Notes: a model not told the origin generated them from the letters alone. A stretch of DNA of 64,000 bases from Vallitalea sp. (GCA_025210515.1 JAOARM010000033.1:228758-292757); one strand, 5' to 3'; positions 1 through 9,441 are shown, numbered from the stretch's first letter. Numbers and translations are program-made.

Positions 1-289
1 CTGCTGCCATTCTAACACCAGCCGCATCATACATTACTATAAATGCAACTATTAGAAATCCACCAAAAGTTGGGTGAGCATAACCAAGAATTTCTCCAAT
101 AGAAAAAGTAGCCGCCATTACACCTGCTGAATGAGAACTTGGCATACCCCCTGATCCCATAATTCTATCAGTTCTTATTTTTTTTGTTTTTATTAAACAA
201 GTAAAGAATTTAATTCCTTGAGAAACAAACCAAGCAACCATTGCAGTAATTAATACTTTGTTTTCTGTAATGGTATAAAAGTTCTCCAC
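1..289 (-). CDS. Divergent PAP2 family protein (YuiD/DUF212-like), 3' end cut by window
   Basis: Reading the minus strand from a GTG at 287-289 gives an open frame to the window edge, starting MENFYTITENKVLITAMVAW. It contains the family-typical stretch GSGGMPSSHSAGVMA, which resembles the SxxH core of PAP2 phosphatases, and a following hydrophobic segment. The divergent PAP2 family (YuiD in Bacillus) is a small membrane protein of about 150 residues, so roughly a third is missing here. A weak purine-rich site (AGGTGTG) precedes the GTG. The gene lies 10 bp downstream of ispA and is probably cotranscribed with it. The function of the family is unknown; phosphatase activity is only inferred. 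Confidence 0.8.
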   Translation of the reverse strand, partial: MENFYTITENKVLITAMVAWFVSQGIKFFTCLIKTKKIRTDRIMGSGGMPSSHSAGVMAATFSIGEILGYAHPTFGGFLIVAFIVMYDAAGVRMAA

Positions 290-299
290 TATTCACACC

Positions 300-1199
300 T
301 CATTTTTTTCTGTTTCTTATATACAAGATAAACTGGTGTAAAAACTCAGTTTTATTACTATTCATATTATCTAGATATTGTAGTGCATCATCTATTAACT
401 CATTTATCTTTTCTTTTGACTGTTGTATTCCTTTAATAGTAACATATGTTTTTTTACCATTTTTACTATCACTTCCTATTGGTTTTCCTAATTCAGCTTC
501 AGTACTAGTTATATCTAAAATATCATCTTGTATCTGGAATGCGAGTCCAATACATCTACCAATTTTTCTAAAAGTCTCTACTTCTTCACAAGATGCATTA
601 GCAAGTAAAGCTCCTGACGTTAGTGAAGCTTCAATAATGGCAGATGTTTTGTGTATATGAATATAATTAATAACGTCTAAATCAACGTTTTCCTTATCTA
701 TAACATCAACAACTTGTCCACCAATCATTCCTCTAACCCCTGCGGCAGTTCCAATTTCTTTCATAGCTAATAATTTATTATTAGTTATAATTTCGCTTTC
801 TTTTAGAGAATTTTTTATCATTATTTCATAAGCATTGTTAAGAAGAGCATCTCCAGCAAGTATCGCTATATCTTCTCCAAATTTCTTATGACATGTAAGC
901 ATTCCTCTTCTATAATCATCATCATCCATTGCAGGTAAGTCATCGTGTATTAATGAATAAGTGTGAATCATTTCCATTGCTGCCATATAAGGTTCTATTT
1001 GCTTAACATCTTGTCCTTTGCATATTTCAAAAGCTTGCATCATTAAAATAGGTCTAATTCTCTTTCCACCAGCTAATAAGCTGTACTTCATAGCTTCAAA
1101 TATAACTTTATCATATTCAAATGAACTATTAGGCAAATATTTTAATAATAAATCATTCACGATTATTTGTTTGTTTTGCAACTCATCTTTAAAATCCAT
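300..1199 (-). CDS. ispA: Polyprenyl (farnesyl/geranyl) diphosphate synthase
   Basis: A 299-residue trans-prenyltransferase of normal family length. The first aspartate-rich motif (DDLPAMDDDD, residues 86-95) and the second (QDDILD, residues 224-229) bind the Mg-diphosphate of the allylic substrate; the GGKRIRP motif at 44-50 binds isopentenyl diphosphate. Family knowledge: it condenses DMAPP/GPP with IPP to make farnesyl diphosphate for quinone, undecaprenyl and other isoprenoids in the cytosol. The gene follows xseB by about 45 bp, the usual Firmicute order nusB-xseA-xseB-ispA. Chain length (C15 versus C20) cannot be fixed from sequence alone. Confidence 0.93.
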   Translation of the reverse strand: MDFKDELQNKQIIVNDLLLKYLPNSSFEYDKVIFEAMKYSLLAGGKRIRPILMMQAFEICKGQDVKQIEPYMAAMEMIHTYSLIHDDLPAMDDDDYRRGMLTCHKKFGEDIAILAGDALLNNAYEIMIKNSLKESEIITNNKLLAMKEIGTAAGVRGMIGGQVVDVIDKENVDLDVINYIHIHKTSAIIEASLTSGALLANASCEEVETFRKIGRCIGLAFQIQDDILDITSTEAELGKPIGSDSKNGKKTYVTIKGIQQSKEKINELIDDALQYLDNMNSNKTEFLHQFILYIRNRKK

Positions 1200-1243
1200 T
1201 GTATACTTCTTGTCCTTCCTTAAACCAATGTGAATTAATCACA

Positions 1244-1435
1244 TTATCTTTCATTATGGATAATTTGAATTTCTTTTTCAACCATATCAATCTTTTCATT
1301 GCATTTTTCTAAAGCAATTATTCCTTTTTTGTATAATTCTAAGCTTTCTTCTAAAGTGGTTTCTCCTGATTCTAATTTGTCAACTATTTCTTCAAGATAA
1401 TCTAAGTTATCTTGAAATGTTAATTTATCACTCAT
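1244..1435 (-). CDS. xseB: Exodeoxyribonuclease VII small subunit
   Basis: About 63 residues starting MSDKLTFQDNLDYLEEIVDK. This is the typical helical hairpin of XseB, with the conserved stretch LESGETTLEESLELYKKG. An in-frame ATG six codons upstream exists, but the internal ATG at 1435 has a better GGGGAAG ribosome-binding site and gives the usual length. The start overlaps the end of xseA by 8 bp, implying translational coupling. XseB binds XseA in the multisubunit exonuclease that degrades single-stranded DNA to oligonucleotides. Confidence 0.9.
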   Translation of the reverse strand: MSDKLTFQDNLDYLEEIVDKLESGETTLEESLELYKKGIIALEKCNEKIDMVEKEIQIIHNER

Positions 1436-2648
1436 AACTTCCCCACTTTCCATTACTAATATCTTTAACTACAGTTTCTATTTTCCCATCATGTAATTGA
1501 ACATATACTGTTTGTCCTATATTAATATCATCAATACTTCTAACTTGTTTAGAAGATGTGCTAACGTATGAATAACCTTTTTCTAGATTATTAACAGGAG
1601 AAAGTGCATTAATCTTCTCATTTATTATATTTAGTTTATTTTTATGCATATTGATTATATCTGTCATATGTCTATATAGTTTATCTTCAAGATCAGAAAT
1701 ATACTGTCTTTCTTTTTCAGCTCTAATACCAGGACTATTAAAATCAAGTTTTATTTTATTAAGCTCTATAGATTTTCTATAGTAATCAATTTTTCTATTT
1801 AATATATTATTAAGCTTATAATCGTATTTATCTAGTAAATCTTGTGTCTCATGGAAAGATGGAATTGCAAGTTCTGCTCCAGCGGATGGTGTAGGTGCTC
1901 TAAGATCAGCTACAAAATCAGCTATAGTAAAATCAGTTTCATGACCAACAGCAGATATTATAGGCGTATTAGCTTCATATATACATTTGGCTACATCCTT
2001 TTCATTAAATGCCCATAAATCTTCAATGGATCCTCCACCTCTACCAATTATAATTACATCCACATCTTCTAATGAGTCAAGATGTTTAATTCCTTTTACT
2101 ATATTACTTGCTGCACCATCACCTTGTACTAATGATGGATAAAGTAAAAGAGATATATATGGATTTCTTCTTCTTGATACATTTATCATATCTCTAATAG
2201 CTGCACCTGTATCTGATGTAACGATACCAACTTTTCGTGGATATCTTGGTATATTTTTTTTGTTTTTTTCAAGAAAATAACCTTCTGCTTCTAAATCTTG
2301 TTTTAGTTTTTCAAATTTTTTGTATAACTCACCAATACCGTCTGACTTAATTTGCTGTACATATAGCTGATATGTTCCTGCTCTTTCATATACAGAAACA
2401 TATCCTCTAGCTGTTATATTAATTCCATCTACTAAGTCACAATCAACAAAGTCTCTATAGTTTTTAAATACTACACAAGATATAGCACTATTATGATCTT
2501 TTAATGTAAAATATATATGTCCCGAACTATGTATCTTACAATTAGATACTTCTCCTTTAATCCATATATCATTAACTACATAATCGTTTATAAATATCTT
2601 TTTAATATATGCATTAACTTGTGATACCGAAAAAATATTTTTTTTCAT
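1428..2648 (-). CDS. xseA: Exodeoxyribonuclease VII large subunit
   Basis: A 406-residue protein. The N-terminal OB-fold (about residues 5-100) binds single-stranded DNA. The catalytic region contains VGIVTSDTGAAIRD (140-153) and the conserved GRGGGSIEDLW (202-212). A long helical region follows (about 270-370). This matches the XseA family in order and length. The enzyme cleaves ssDNA from both ends with XseB and takes part in repair. It starts 24 bp after nusB ends, in the same operon. Confidence 0.95.
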   Translation of the reverse strand: MKKNIFSVSQVNAYIKKIFINDYVVNDIWIKGEVSNCKIHSSGHIYFTLKDHNSAISCVVFKNYRDFVDCDLVDGINITARGYVSVYERAGTYQLYVQQIKSDGIGELYKKFEKLKQDLEAEGYFLEKNKKNIPRYPRKVGIVTSDTGAAIRDMINVSRRRNPYISLLLYPSLVQGDGAASNIVKGIKHLDSLEDVDVIIIGRGGGSIEDLWAFNEKDVAKCIYEANTPIISAVGHETDFTIADFVADLRAPTPSAGAELAIPSFHETQDLLDKYDYKLNNILNRKIDYYRKSIELNKIKLDFNSPGIRAEKERQYISDLEDKLYRHMTDIINMHKNKLNIINEKINALSPVNNLEKGYSYVSTSSKQVRSIDDINIGQTVYVQLHDGKIETVVKDISNGKWGSYE

Positions 2649-2672
2649 AAAACCATTCCTATGCTTTATTTA

Positions 2673-3077
2673 CTACTTATTAACTACTTTTGCGAGTATA
2701 CCATTAATAAATGATGGTGAACTATCTCCGCCGAATTTCTTAGCTATTTCTACTGCTTCGTTTATTGCTACATTAGTAGGTATATCTTCATCATATTGTA
2801 TCTCATAAATAGCTAATCTAAGTATGCTTACATCAACTTTGGACATTCTAGATATGGACCAATTTTTAGCATTTTCATTTATTATGTTATCTAATGCTTC
2901 TAAATTCTCATTTATTTTTATTGATTTGTTGCTAATATATTGTATTGTCTCGTCATTAATATCTTGAAAATCACTAAGATAAGTATCAATCTTATCACTA
3001 AATTCTTCATCATCATTAAATTCTAATAAAAAAATCGCCTTAAAAATATGTTCTCTCATGGTCCTTCTGTTCATCAT
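2673..3077 (-). CDS. nusB: Transcription antitermination factor NusB
   Basis: About 134 residues, all-helical, beginning [17 protein letters not shown]. The C-terminal family signature is [20 protein letters not shown] followed by [10 protein letters not shown]. NusB with NusE (S10) binds boxA RNA and supports antitermination at rRNA operons. Two adjacent ATG codons occur (3077 and 3074); the second sits better behind the AGGAGG. A promoter-like sequence lies upstream at 3189-3216. Confidence 0.94.
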   Translation of the reverse strand: MMNRRTMREHIFKAIFLLEFNDDEEFSDKIDTYLSDFQDINDETIQYISNKSIKINENLEALDNIINENAKNWSISRMSKVDVSILRLAIYEIQYDEDIPTNVAINEAVEIAKKFGGDSSPSFINGILAKVVNK

Positions 3078-3151
3078 GTACCTCCTGAAATTATAAATAT
3101 ATAAAAGTAGTTTCTCTTATATAGTACTACTTAAATTATTACCACATTTTA

Positions 3152-3183
3152 ATACCCTTAAATATAAAAAATATTTAAGGGTA
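3152..3183. terminator. Perfect inverted repeat between asp23-like gene and nusB
   Basis: TACCCTTAAATA and TATTTAAGGGTA form a 12-bp perfect stem with a short A-rich loop. It follows the Asp23-family gene and precedes nusB. It could be a weak terminator or an operator-like palindrome. It lacks a strong T-run on the minus strand, and it lies just downstream of the likely nusB promoter. Confidence 0.45.
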
Positions 3184-3188
3184 CTTAT

Positions 3189-3216
3189 ATTATACTATAT
3201 TTAGTTGATTGTACAA
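3189..3216 (-). promoter_or_regulatory. Putative sigma-A promoter for nusB-xseA-xseB-ispA
   Basis: On the minus strand TTGTAC (3211-3216) is followed after 16 bp by a perfect TATAAT (3189-3194), about 110 bp upstream of nusB. The palindrome at 3152-3183 falls in the predicted leader. Confidence 0.5.
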
Positions 3217-3264
3217 GCTAAATATTGAAAAAGCAACAATAATCTTATACTTAATGTCAAATTA

Positions 3265-3636
3265 TTATTTTTTTTCTACATTAACGCCTGCAACACGAAT
3301 ATTAATTTCTTCTACTTCAAGCCCAGTCATTGTTTCTACTGCACTTTTAACTTTTTGTTGAACTTTTTCTGTTACTTCTGGAATACTACTTCCAAATTCA
3401 ACGATAATAGAAAGTTCTAGAGAAACATCTTGTTCTCCAACTTCTACAATAACACCTTTAGCTAAGTTCTTTTTACCAAGCATCTCAACAAGACCACCTG
3501 TAAAATTACCAACCATTCCAGCAACGCCTTCTACTTCTGTAGCCGCTAAACCAGTAATTATTGCTATAACTTCATCAGCTATATGAACTTCTCCAACTTT
3601 ATCCTTTTCATGTATTTTAAACGTTTGTCTATCCAT
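3265..3636 (-). CDS. Asp23/Gls24 family envelope stress response protein
   Basis: About 123 residues from MDRQTFKIHEKDKVGEVHIADEVIAII. The later segments VEGVAGM and VSLELSIIVEFGSSIPEV are characteristic of DUF322/Asp23. The ATG at 3636 is preceded by AGGAGG at good spacing; an upstream in-frame ATG would place this ribosome-binding site inside the gene. Members next to spoIIIAH and nusB are common in Clostridia. The protein is cytosolic or membrane-associated, and its biochemical role is unknown. Confidence 0.88.
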   Translation of the reverse strand: MDRQTFKIHEKDKVGEVHIADEVIAIITGLAATEVEGVAGMVGNFTGGLVEMLGKKNLAKGVIVEVGEQDVSLELSIIVEFGSSIPEVTEKVQQKVKSAVETMTGLEVEEINIRVAGVNVEKK

Positions 3637-3741
3637 CGTAAATCCTCCTATCGGTATCACTATTAGATTATTATTCATATGTTAAATATATACAATATTT
3701 TCTTCTACGTTAATTATAGCAAATCTTATAGGTTTTGCAAA

Positions 3742-4491
3742 TTATTTTTTAGAAATATCTAATAATGTAATATGTATTTTTTCAGGATCTACTGAAGTTT
3801 TTCTTCTTACAATATCATGAACCTGTGCACGCTCTGCTTGTGATAATTCTTCTGCGTTAATAACTACATCTACGTCTCCACCACTAATTCTTACAAAAAC
3901 ATCTTCAAAGCCTTTTGCTTCAAGAAGTGATTCTGCCATAGCTTCTTTTTCGATTCTATCTTGTAAATCAATCATTTCTTTTACTGCTTTTGTTTTTTGT
4001 TCTTCTTTCAACTCTTTATTATCAATAATAGCTATATATCCTTCTTTTAATGATGAATAAGTTTGTTCTCTATCTATTTTCGCATTAAGAAAATGACTTG
4101 ATTGTACAGAGTTACTATTAATAAATACCGCTTCACCAGTTGAACTATCATTATTATTATCTGCTGATGTTTTTTCTGCTTTTGTTGCATTTTGATCTAC
4201 ATTTGCATCTGCATTAGGATCTGTCTTTGCATCTTCACTAGGTTGTTCTTGAGCTTTTGATACATCGTTAGCATTATTTTCATCTGGTTTAACTTCTGGC
4301 TGTTTTGCGTCAGTATTGTTTTCATTTGGTACCATTGCTGTAGGTGTTTGAACATTTTCTTGATTAATTCCATTATCTTGATTAATTACTGGTTTAACGT
4401 CTGTTTTTTCAGTAAAGTTAATGTATCCTGCAATAGCTATCATAATAACTAACGCTGTAATTATAATTTGATTCTTTCTAAAAGTTTGCAC
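3742..4491 (-). CDS. spoIIIAH: Stage III sporulation protein AH
   Basis: 249 residues: a short N-terminal tail, one membrane span (about 8-24), a long low-complexity Asn/Asp/Lys linker (about 40-125), and a C-terminal ring-building (EscJ/YscJ-like) domain from about 140. Family knowledge: SpoIIIAH in the mother-cell-derived membrane pairs across the intermembrane space with SpoIIQ of the forespore to form the feeding-tube channel. It is the last gene of the spoIIIA cluster, 2 bp after spoIIIAG. The linker is longer than in Bacillus, as is usual for Clostridia. Confidence 0.9.
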   Translation of the reverse strand: MQTFRKNQIIITALVIMIAIAGYINFTEKTDVKPVINQDNGINQENVQTPTAMVPNENNTDAKQPEVKPDENNANDVSKAQEQPSEDAKTDPNADANVDQNATKAEKTSADNNNDSSTGEAVFINSNSVQSSHFLNAKIDREQTYSSLKEGYIAIIDNKELKEEQKTKAVKEMIDLQDRIEKEAMAESLLEAKGFEDVFVRISGGDVDVVINAEELSQAERAQVHDIVRRKTSVDPEKIHITLLDISKK

Positions 4492-4493
4492 TT

Positions 4494-5099
4494 TTATTCC
4501 CCCTTATTATCAACCATTTTCATTACTTCTATCTTATGCACAGGAACGTCTAATAATACTTTAGCCGCATTAATTAAATTGTTTTTTACAACTATATCAC
4601 CACCGCCTTCTGCAATTATTACAACACCACTAATTTGTGGTTCCAGTTCTTTTAGTATAATTGGCTTAGTAGAACCATCAGAATTATTAATAAGTACTGT
4701 TGATTCTTGCTGTTCCGTTTGTGTTATTAGTCTTTTTCCTCCCTGAGCATCTACTTCATCAGTTTCAGAGTTAGAATTTGGAACATCTTTATTTATAACT
4801 ATTTCTCCACTTGTTTTTAGCATAATTATTACTTCGATTTTACCAACACCATCTATCTGAGCAAATTCTTTTTCTAGTCTTTTTTCTAATTTTTCTTCAT
4901 ATGTCTGCGGGTTACTTGCTTTATATGTGTTTGGTGCAATAATCTTATTATCTACTGCTTTATTATTATGAGGTTTCATGAATGTTTTTGGAATCATAAG
5001 TAACAACACACCAATTAGAAAAATAATAATATAAAGATTAATCCTTTTTTTATCTTTTTCTGTTGGTTCATTTCCTTTAGTAAAAAAATCAAAATTCAT
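4494..5099 (-). CDS. spoIIIAG: Stage III sporulation protein AG
   Basis: 201 residues. The N-terminal cytosolic segment (MNFDFFTKGNEPTEKDKKR) is followed by a single membrane span at about 22-40. A periplasm-like domain with YEEKLEKRLEKEFAQIDGVGKIEV and GVVIIAEGGGD follows, typical of the SpoIIIAG/FliF-like ring-building motif. The family forms large oligomeric rings in the forespore-engulfing membrane. It is preceded by AGGAGG and placed between spoIIIAF and spoIIIAH. Confidence 0.92.
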   Translation of the reverse strand: MNFDFFTKGNEPTEKDKKRINLYIIIFLIGVLLLMIPKTFMKPHNNKAVDNKIIAPNTYKASNPQTYEEKLEKRLEKEFAQIDGVGKIEVIIMLKTSGEIVINKDVPNSNSETDEVDAQGGKRLITQTEQQESTVLINNSDGSTKPIILKELEPQISGVVIIAEGGGDIVVKNNLINAAKVLLDVPVHKIEVMKMVDNKGE

Positions 5100-5188
5100 T
5101 TTTATCCTCCTGTAATTTACTAAGTGTTGTTAATCATTAGTTCAATAATTAACAAGCGCCTTTTTTGAATTGATAACAAGTGAAATAG

Positions 5189-5806
5189 TTAACATGTTTC
5201 TATAGTAATATGTATATTATTAGAGGACAAATTATAGAAGTTATTAATTATTTTTTTTACTTTTTTTTCAATTAATATTTCTTGTGCTGTTCTTGGTTTT
5301 TTCTCATCACTAGATTCATTAATAATAATATTATTTATTTTGACTCCCTTGATATCAGAGTTATTATTGTTTATATAACCATCTTTTATAGTTAGAAAAA
5401 CTTCTGTAATCATTCCATAATTTTCACTTTTATTATCTTCCTCTATATTAACTTTTATTTTTGTAGCTGTAATTTCTTCTTGTTTCAAAAGTTGGCTAAT
5501 ATGTGCTCCCATTCTTTCTTTATATATTTTTGTTGTTATATCGCTTTGTATATCTGTGTACTTATTACTTTTTCCATCGCTACTGATTGATTTCACCTTG
5601 AAATCATTCATTATTACATTGTAGTTAAGTGTTTGCATTAATCCACTATATGTAAGAATAGGATTTATTAAAATGATTATTAATATTACTCCACAAAAGA
5701 GTCTCATATATTTTTTCATATTTCCATTTGGCATTAGATACTCTAGTATTTTAGTTAATAATAGAAATATAACTATGCTTTTAACTAAACTATATATTTG
5801 TGACAT
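5189..5806 (-). CDS. spoIIIAF: Stage III sporulation protein AF
   Basis: 205 residues with two N-terminal membrane spans (about 8-24 and 33-52, including KYMRLFCGVILIIILINPIL, a hallmark of the family). An extracytoplasmic domain with a ring-building-like fold follows. This is the standard position between spoIIIAE and spoIIIAG. It is a component of the mother-cell side of the SpoIIIA-SpoIIQ channel, presumably under sigma-E as for the whole cluster. Confidence 0.88.
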   Translation of the reverse strand: MSQIYSLVKSIVIFLLLTKILEYLMPNGNMKKYMRLFCGVILIIILINPILTYSGLMQTLNYNVIMNDFKVKSISSDGKSNKYTDIQSDITTKIYKERMGAHISQLLKQEEITATKIKVNIEEDNKSENYGMITEVFLTIKDGYINNNNSDIKGVKINNIIINESSDEKKPRTAQEILIEKKVKKIINNFYNLSSNNIHITIETC

Positions 5807-5872
5807 ATTAACTCTCCTCTACGCTCCACTAGTGGATATATTTATCATTGTTTTGTATACATATTAGCTTAA

Positions 5873-7030
5873 TTAACGCATATACGAAGCAATATTGGTA
5901 GCATTTAATGTAATCGTTATAGTTATAATAAATAGAAATGCTGTAATAACAACTATCCCAAGAAGAATGAAACAGATATCTCCTACATTAGATAAACATG
6001 ATATTAATCGTTTATCAGAAATAGGTTGTATTATTGCAGCCGTTAATTTATATAAAAATGCTACTACTATAATCTTAATTATAGGAATTAAACATATTAT
6101 AATAATAACAATAAGTGCAACTATCCCTATTCCATTTTTAATAAGTACTGCACATCCTAGAACTGTATCTGCAACACCACTTAATGTAGTTCCTATAAAA
6201 GGTATAGCAGATACTGCTACTTTAACAGATTTATTAGCTAAACCATCTAATACTGGTGCTGTGAAACTTTGCATAGTAAGAGCGGCTATAAAAATTACTA
6301 CTAACACTTTAATACTCCATGTAACAACATTTTTCAGTAAATCTACCATTTTAGACAGTATGCTTTCTTCTGTAATACTATTTATTATTTCTAGAACAAT
6401 TATTATGTACACAAAAGGTATTACATAACGCAGAATTATCTTATCTACTATTCCAATTATAATTAACATTGCCTGACTATATAAAAAAGTAGAAGTATAA
6501 CTTCCTGATAATGCTGTTGCCGCAAATAAGCTAGGAATCAATGTTTGAATAAATCCTTGTAAGTTATATATAACGTTAATGGCTACTTTACTTAGTATGT
6601 TATATGATTTTAATATTATTGTTGAAATCAATAAAAATACAACAAAATAACCTACTTCTCCTACATATTGATTACTAAATGCAGTAGTAAAATTAGTGAA
6701 AATGGCAGCTATTAGTGCTATAGCAATTAACTGCACAATAAGATTATAGTTTGCTCTTATTTCGCTAAATGCATTTGATAAAATAATTTTTATAATATCT
6801 TCTGTCTGAAGATCAAATTCACCTTTTATAATTTTATTTAAAGTCTCTCTAAAATCTATTTTAATAACTGTGTTTTTAGTTATTTCATCAATGGTTGATT
6901 GTATTTCTTCATACTCGATAACTTTTTGTTGTTCATATAAAATATTATCAACTTCTGATGAAGCAAATACATTAATAGCTGTTAATCTTAATAAAATAAC
7001 TAATATAAGTAGCCATCTAATATTTCTCAT
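5873..7030 (-). CDS. spoIIIAE: Stage III sporulation protein AE
   Basis: 385 residues with an N-terminal signal-like segment (about 5-24) and a polytopic C-terminal two thirds with several long hydrophobic segments. Conserved SpoIIIAE features include IPSLFAATALSGSYTSTFLY and AVSAIPFIGTTLSGVADTVLG. It is the largest membrane subunit of the SpoIIIA complex. The order AD-AE-AF is preserved. Confidence 0.92.
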   Translation of the reverse strand: MRNIRWLLILVILLRLTAINVFASSEVDNILYEQQKVIEYEEIQSTIDEITKNTVIKIDFRETLNKIIKGEFDLQTEDIIKIILSNAFSEIRANYNLIVQLIAIALIAAIFTNFTTAFSNQYVGEVGYFVVFLLISTIILKSYNILSKVAINVIYNLQGFIQTLIPSLFAATALSGSYTSTFLYSQAMLIIIGIVDKIILRYVIPFVYIIIVLEIINSITEESILSKMVDLLKNVVTWSIKVLVVIFIAALTMQSFTAPVLDGLANKSVKVAVSAIPFIGTTLSGVADTVLGCAVLIKNGIGIVALIVIIIICLIPIIKIIVVAFLYKLTAAIIQPISDKRLISCLSNVGDICFILLGIVVITAFLFIITITITLNATNIASYMR

Positions 7031-7068
7031 AGTTCTCTCCTATACTAATCTATTGTATATAATGACTA

Positions 7069-7455
7069 TTACATTAGAATATCAGATATCATATTAATGA
7101 TAGATAATATAACTGGCATAGATATTATTAGAATCATAATCTTACCTACCATTTCAATCTTAGATGCTATTGCTTGTTGTCCTGCATCTTTACATAGCTG
7201 AGCACCAAATTCAGTTATAAATGCGATACCTAATATCTGTAACAGTATCTTAATATATATATCACTAATATTTATTAGACTTGAAATTCTAGAGATAAAA
7301 TCTATCATTATTCCTAACTTATCAATAATAATAAAAAATATAACTATACTAGCTGCAATACCAATATAAATGCCAAACTCTGCATTATTTTTTTTTAGTA
7401 TAACAATTAATATTGTTGATACTATTCCAATAATAACAACTTGTACAGCTTCCAT
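7069..7455 (-). CDS. spoIIIAD: Stage III sporulation protein AD
   Basis: 128 residues with about four membrane segments. The typical family stretch LGIAFITEFGAQLCKDAGQQA sits in the second half. SpoIIIAD resembles SpoIIIAC and belongs to the integral membrane part of the SpoIIIA channel. It lies between spoIIIAC and spoIIIAE on the same strand. Confidence 0.92.
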   Translation of the reverse strand: MEAVQVVIIGIVSTILIVILKKNNAEFGIYIGIAASIVIFFIIIDKLGIMIDFISRISSLINISDIYIKILLQILGIAFITEFGAQLCKDAGQQAIASKIEMVGKIMILIISMPVILSIINMISDILM

Positions 7456-7507
7456 AAAAACAATCCTTCCTAATTAAGTTAACTGTATAATAATGAATCA
7501 ATATTTT

Positions 7508-7702
7508 TCATAGTTTAAATACTCTCTGAATCTCATTAAATAAATCATTAATATATTGTATAATCCAATATAATACAACTACTAAGCCTGCTAAAGTTGT
7601 TAACATGGCTTGTTCATCTTTACCAGCTTTTTGTAATAGCTGATTTAATACTGCTACTATTATTCCTACTGCGGCTATTTTAAATACTATGGATATATCC
7701 AT
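7508..7702 (-). CDS. spoIIIAC: Stage III sporulation protein AC
   Basis: 64 residues and two membrane spans, beginning MDISIVFKIAAVGIIVAVLN. The family motif LLQKAGKDEQA lies in the connecting loop. It has normal length for SpoIIIAC, and AGGAGG precedes the ATG. Confidence 0.92.
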   Translation of the reverse strand: MDISIVFKIAAVGIIVAVLNQLLQKAGKDEQAMLTTLAGLVVVLYWIIQYINDLFNEIQRVFKL

Positions 7703-7759
7703 AAATATCCTCCTTTTTACTTGTTATTTCACAAAATTTATCATCTGAATATGTATCTA

Positions 7760-8281
7760 TTAAATTAATATTACTATGATGAATATACCTGCCAAAATGC
7801 CAAGACTTCTATATAACTTATTATATTTGTGATCATTTTGGGTAGATGTTTTAATTTCTTCGTTAATTTGTTCGATTAACAAGTTAATATGGTTGTTTTG
7901 TGTTTCTTTATCTAGATAGCCAATGTTCTCACTAAAAATAATTATATTTTTAATATCAACTGAATTAAGATATGTTCTTTTTAATATTTCTTCTGCTTTC
8001 TTTTTCCATACTTGATTTAAAGTTTCACCAGAATTAAGTTTTAGTTCATCTGAAACAGATTTATAAAATTCACCTATTTCATTATTAAATCTTGAACCAA
8101 CATCTTCTAACGCTTCTGGCAATGGTGATAAAGAATAATTTATTTCTCCCTTGAGAAGTATTAATGCTTTTTTAAAAGTGCATAAATCATTAGTTCTTCT
8201 AGTGTAAGTTTTACTATAATAAAAGCCCATTAACGATGATGATAAAAGAATAAGAGTTGATCCTAATATACTTGTTATCAT
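7760..8281 (-). CDS. spoIIIAB: Stage III sporulation protein AB
   Basis: 173 residues. The N-terminal membrane span (about 2-20) is followed by YSKTYTRRTNDLCTFKKAL and the conserved LLKGEINYSLSPLPEALEDV. A C-terminal membrane span covers about 155-173. The topology (two terminal anchors around a cytosolic helical domain) matches SpoIIIAB, which resembles type II secretion GspF domains. Confidence 0.9.
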   Translation of the reverse strand: MITSILGSTLILLSSSLMGFYYSKTYTRRTNDLCTFKKALILLKGEINYSLSPLPEALEDVGSRFNNEIGEFYKSVSDELKLNSGETLNQVWKKKAEEILKRTYLNSVDIKNIIIFSENIGYLDKETQNNHINLLIEQINEEIKTSTQNDHKYNKLYRSLGILAGIFIIVILI

Positions 8282-8305
8282 ATTAATCTCTCCTAATATA
8301 CTTAA

Positions 8306-9271
8306 TTATTTTTTTTGCTTATCCGCTATAATACTCATTATTTTTCCATTCATATTATAGATTTTTTTCATATCTCCTATACCATTTTTGTTTTCTAGTA
8401 TTATGTATCTTTGTATAATATTTTTATTAATTAGTTTTTCTAACACTGGTTTATTTCTTACTTCATCAAGTGATGCTCCATGTACTGTACATATCATCTT
8501 ACATCCTGCGTTAATTACAAAATCAATAGCTTCTATATCTTCACTACTTCCTATTTCATCAACTGCTATTACTTGTGGGGACATTGAACGTATTAGCATT
8601 AACATACCTTCTGTTTTTGGGCATCCATCAAGTATGTCTGTTTTTATTCCCAAATCATTTTGTGGTATTCCTCTATAGCACCCTCCTATCTCAGAACGTT
8701 CATCCACTACTCCTACAGTAAAACCTCCAATTGATTTTGTTCCATATGAGAGCTGTCTTACTATATCTCTTAACAGAGTAGTTTTACCACATCTGGGAGG
8801 TGATATTATTAAGGTATGTAACACTTCATTGTCTTTTACTATGTATGGTATTACCCCGTTTGCACAACCTTTAATTTGATGAGAAATTCTTATATTAATG
8901 CAAGATATATTTTTAATAGTTTTTACACAATTATTCTCAATAACTACTTTCCCTGCTAATCCTATTCTGTGTCCTCCGTCAACGGTTATATAACCATTTC
9001 TAAGTTCGTCTTCAAATGCATATAATGAATAGTTACTAATAAACTCCATAGTTTCTCTTATATCTTTCTCAGTTATATTATAAGAATTAACTATATTATT
9101 AGTTAGTTGCTTATGAGATAAAAAATACTCTTTATTATCCATTCTAATAATTAACGGCTTGTTTACTCTCATGCGTATCTCTTGTAATAAATCTAATTGT
9201 TCTTCTTGCAGTGAGTTAAACCACTCTCTTAAATTAGTACTTAGTATTTTTTCAACTGTTTCTTTTTTCAT
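8306..9271 (-). CDS. spoIIIAA: Stage III sporulation protein AA (ATPase)
   Basis: About 321 residues from the ATG at 9271. That ATG has AGGTGG upstream; an ATG six codons earlier would include the ribosome-binding site in the gene. It is a secretion-type ATPase with Walker A PPRCGKTT (about 158-165) and Walker B VIAVDEIG (about 234-241). Family knowledge: it is the cytosolic motor of the SpoIIIA complex, needed for forespore sigma-G activity. It is the first gene of the eight-gene cluster, with a possible sigma-E promoter just upstream. Confidence 0.95.
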   Translation of the reverse strand: MKKETVEKILSTNLREWFNSLQEEQLDLLQEIRMRVNKPLIIRMDNKEYFLSHKQLTNNIVNSYNITEKDIRETMEFISNYSLYAFEDELRNGYITVDGGHRIGLAGKVVIENNCVKTIKNISCINIRISHQIKGCANGVIPYIVKDNEVLHTLIISPPRCGKTTLLRDIVRQLSYGTKSIGGFTVGVVDERSEIGGCYRGIPQNDLGIKTDILDGCPKTEGMLMLIRSMSPQVIAVDEIGSSEDIEAIDFVINAGCKMICTVHGASLDEVRNKPVLEKLINKNIIQRYIILENKNGIGDMKKIYNMNGKIMSIIADKQKK

Positions 9272-9294
9272 CACTTGTCCACCTTTCATACAAC

Positions 9295-9323
9295 AATATA
9301 TGTTGCCACTTATATTTTTATGC
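9295..9323 (-). promoter_or_regulatory. Possible sigma-E promoter for the spoIIIA operon
   Basis: On the minus strand GCATAAA (9317-9323), then 14 bp, then CATATATT (9295-9302). This resembles the sigma-E consensus (GHATATT / CATACANT), which is known to drive spoIIIA in Bacillus. The match is partial and the AT-rich background makes chance matches likely. Confidence 0.4.
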
Positions 9324-9441
9324 TAATTATTATTGATTTTATATCATAATTCTAAAATATTATTCATAAGTTTTATAAGATAATATTTATGTAATTATCA
9401 TAATTAAGCGTTATTAATTTATAGACAAGGAGTACGGGAGA

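Noticed and set aside
5895..6428. Plus-strand 177-codon open frame
   Set aside because: Lies entirely inside spoIIIAE on the opposite strand, with a composition set by the reverse complement of membrane codons; no ribosome-binding site.
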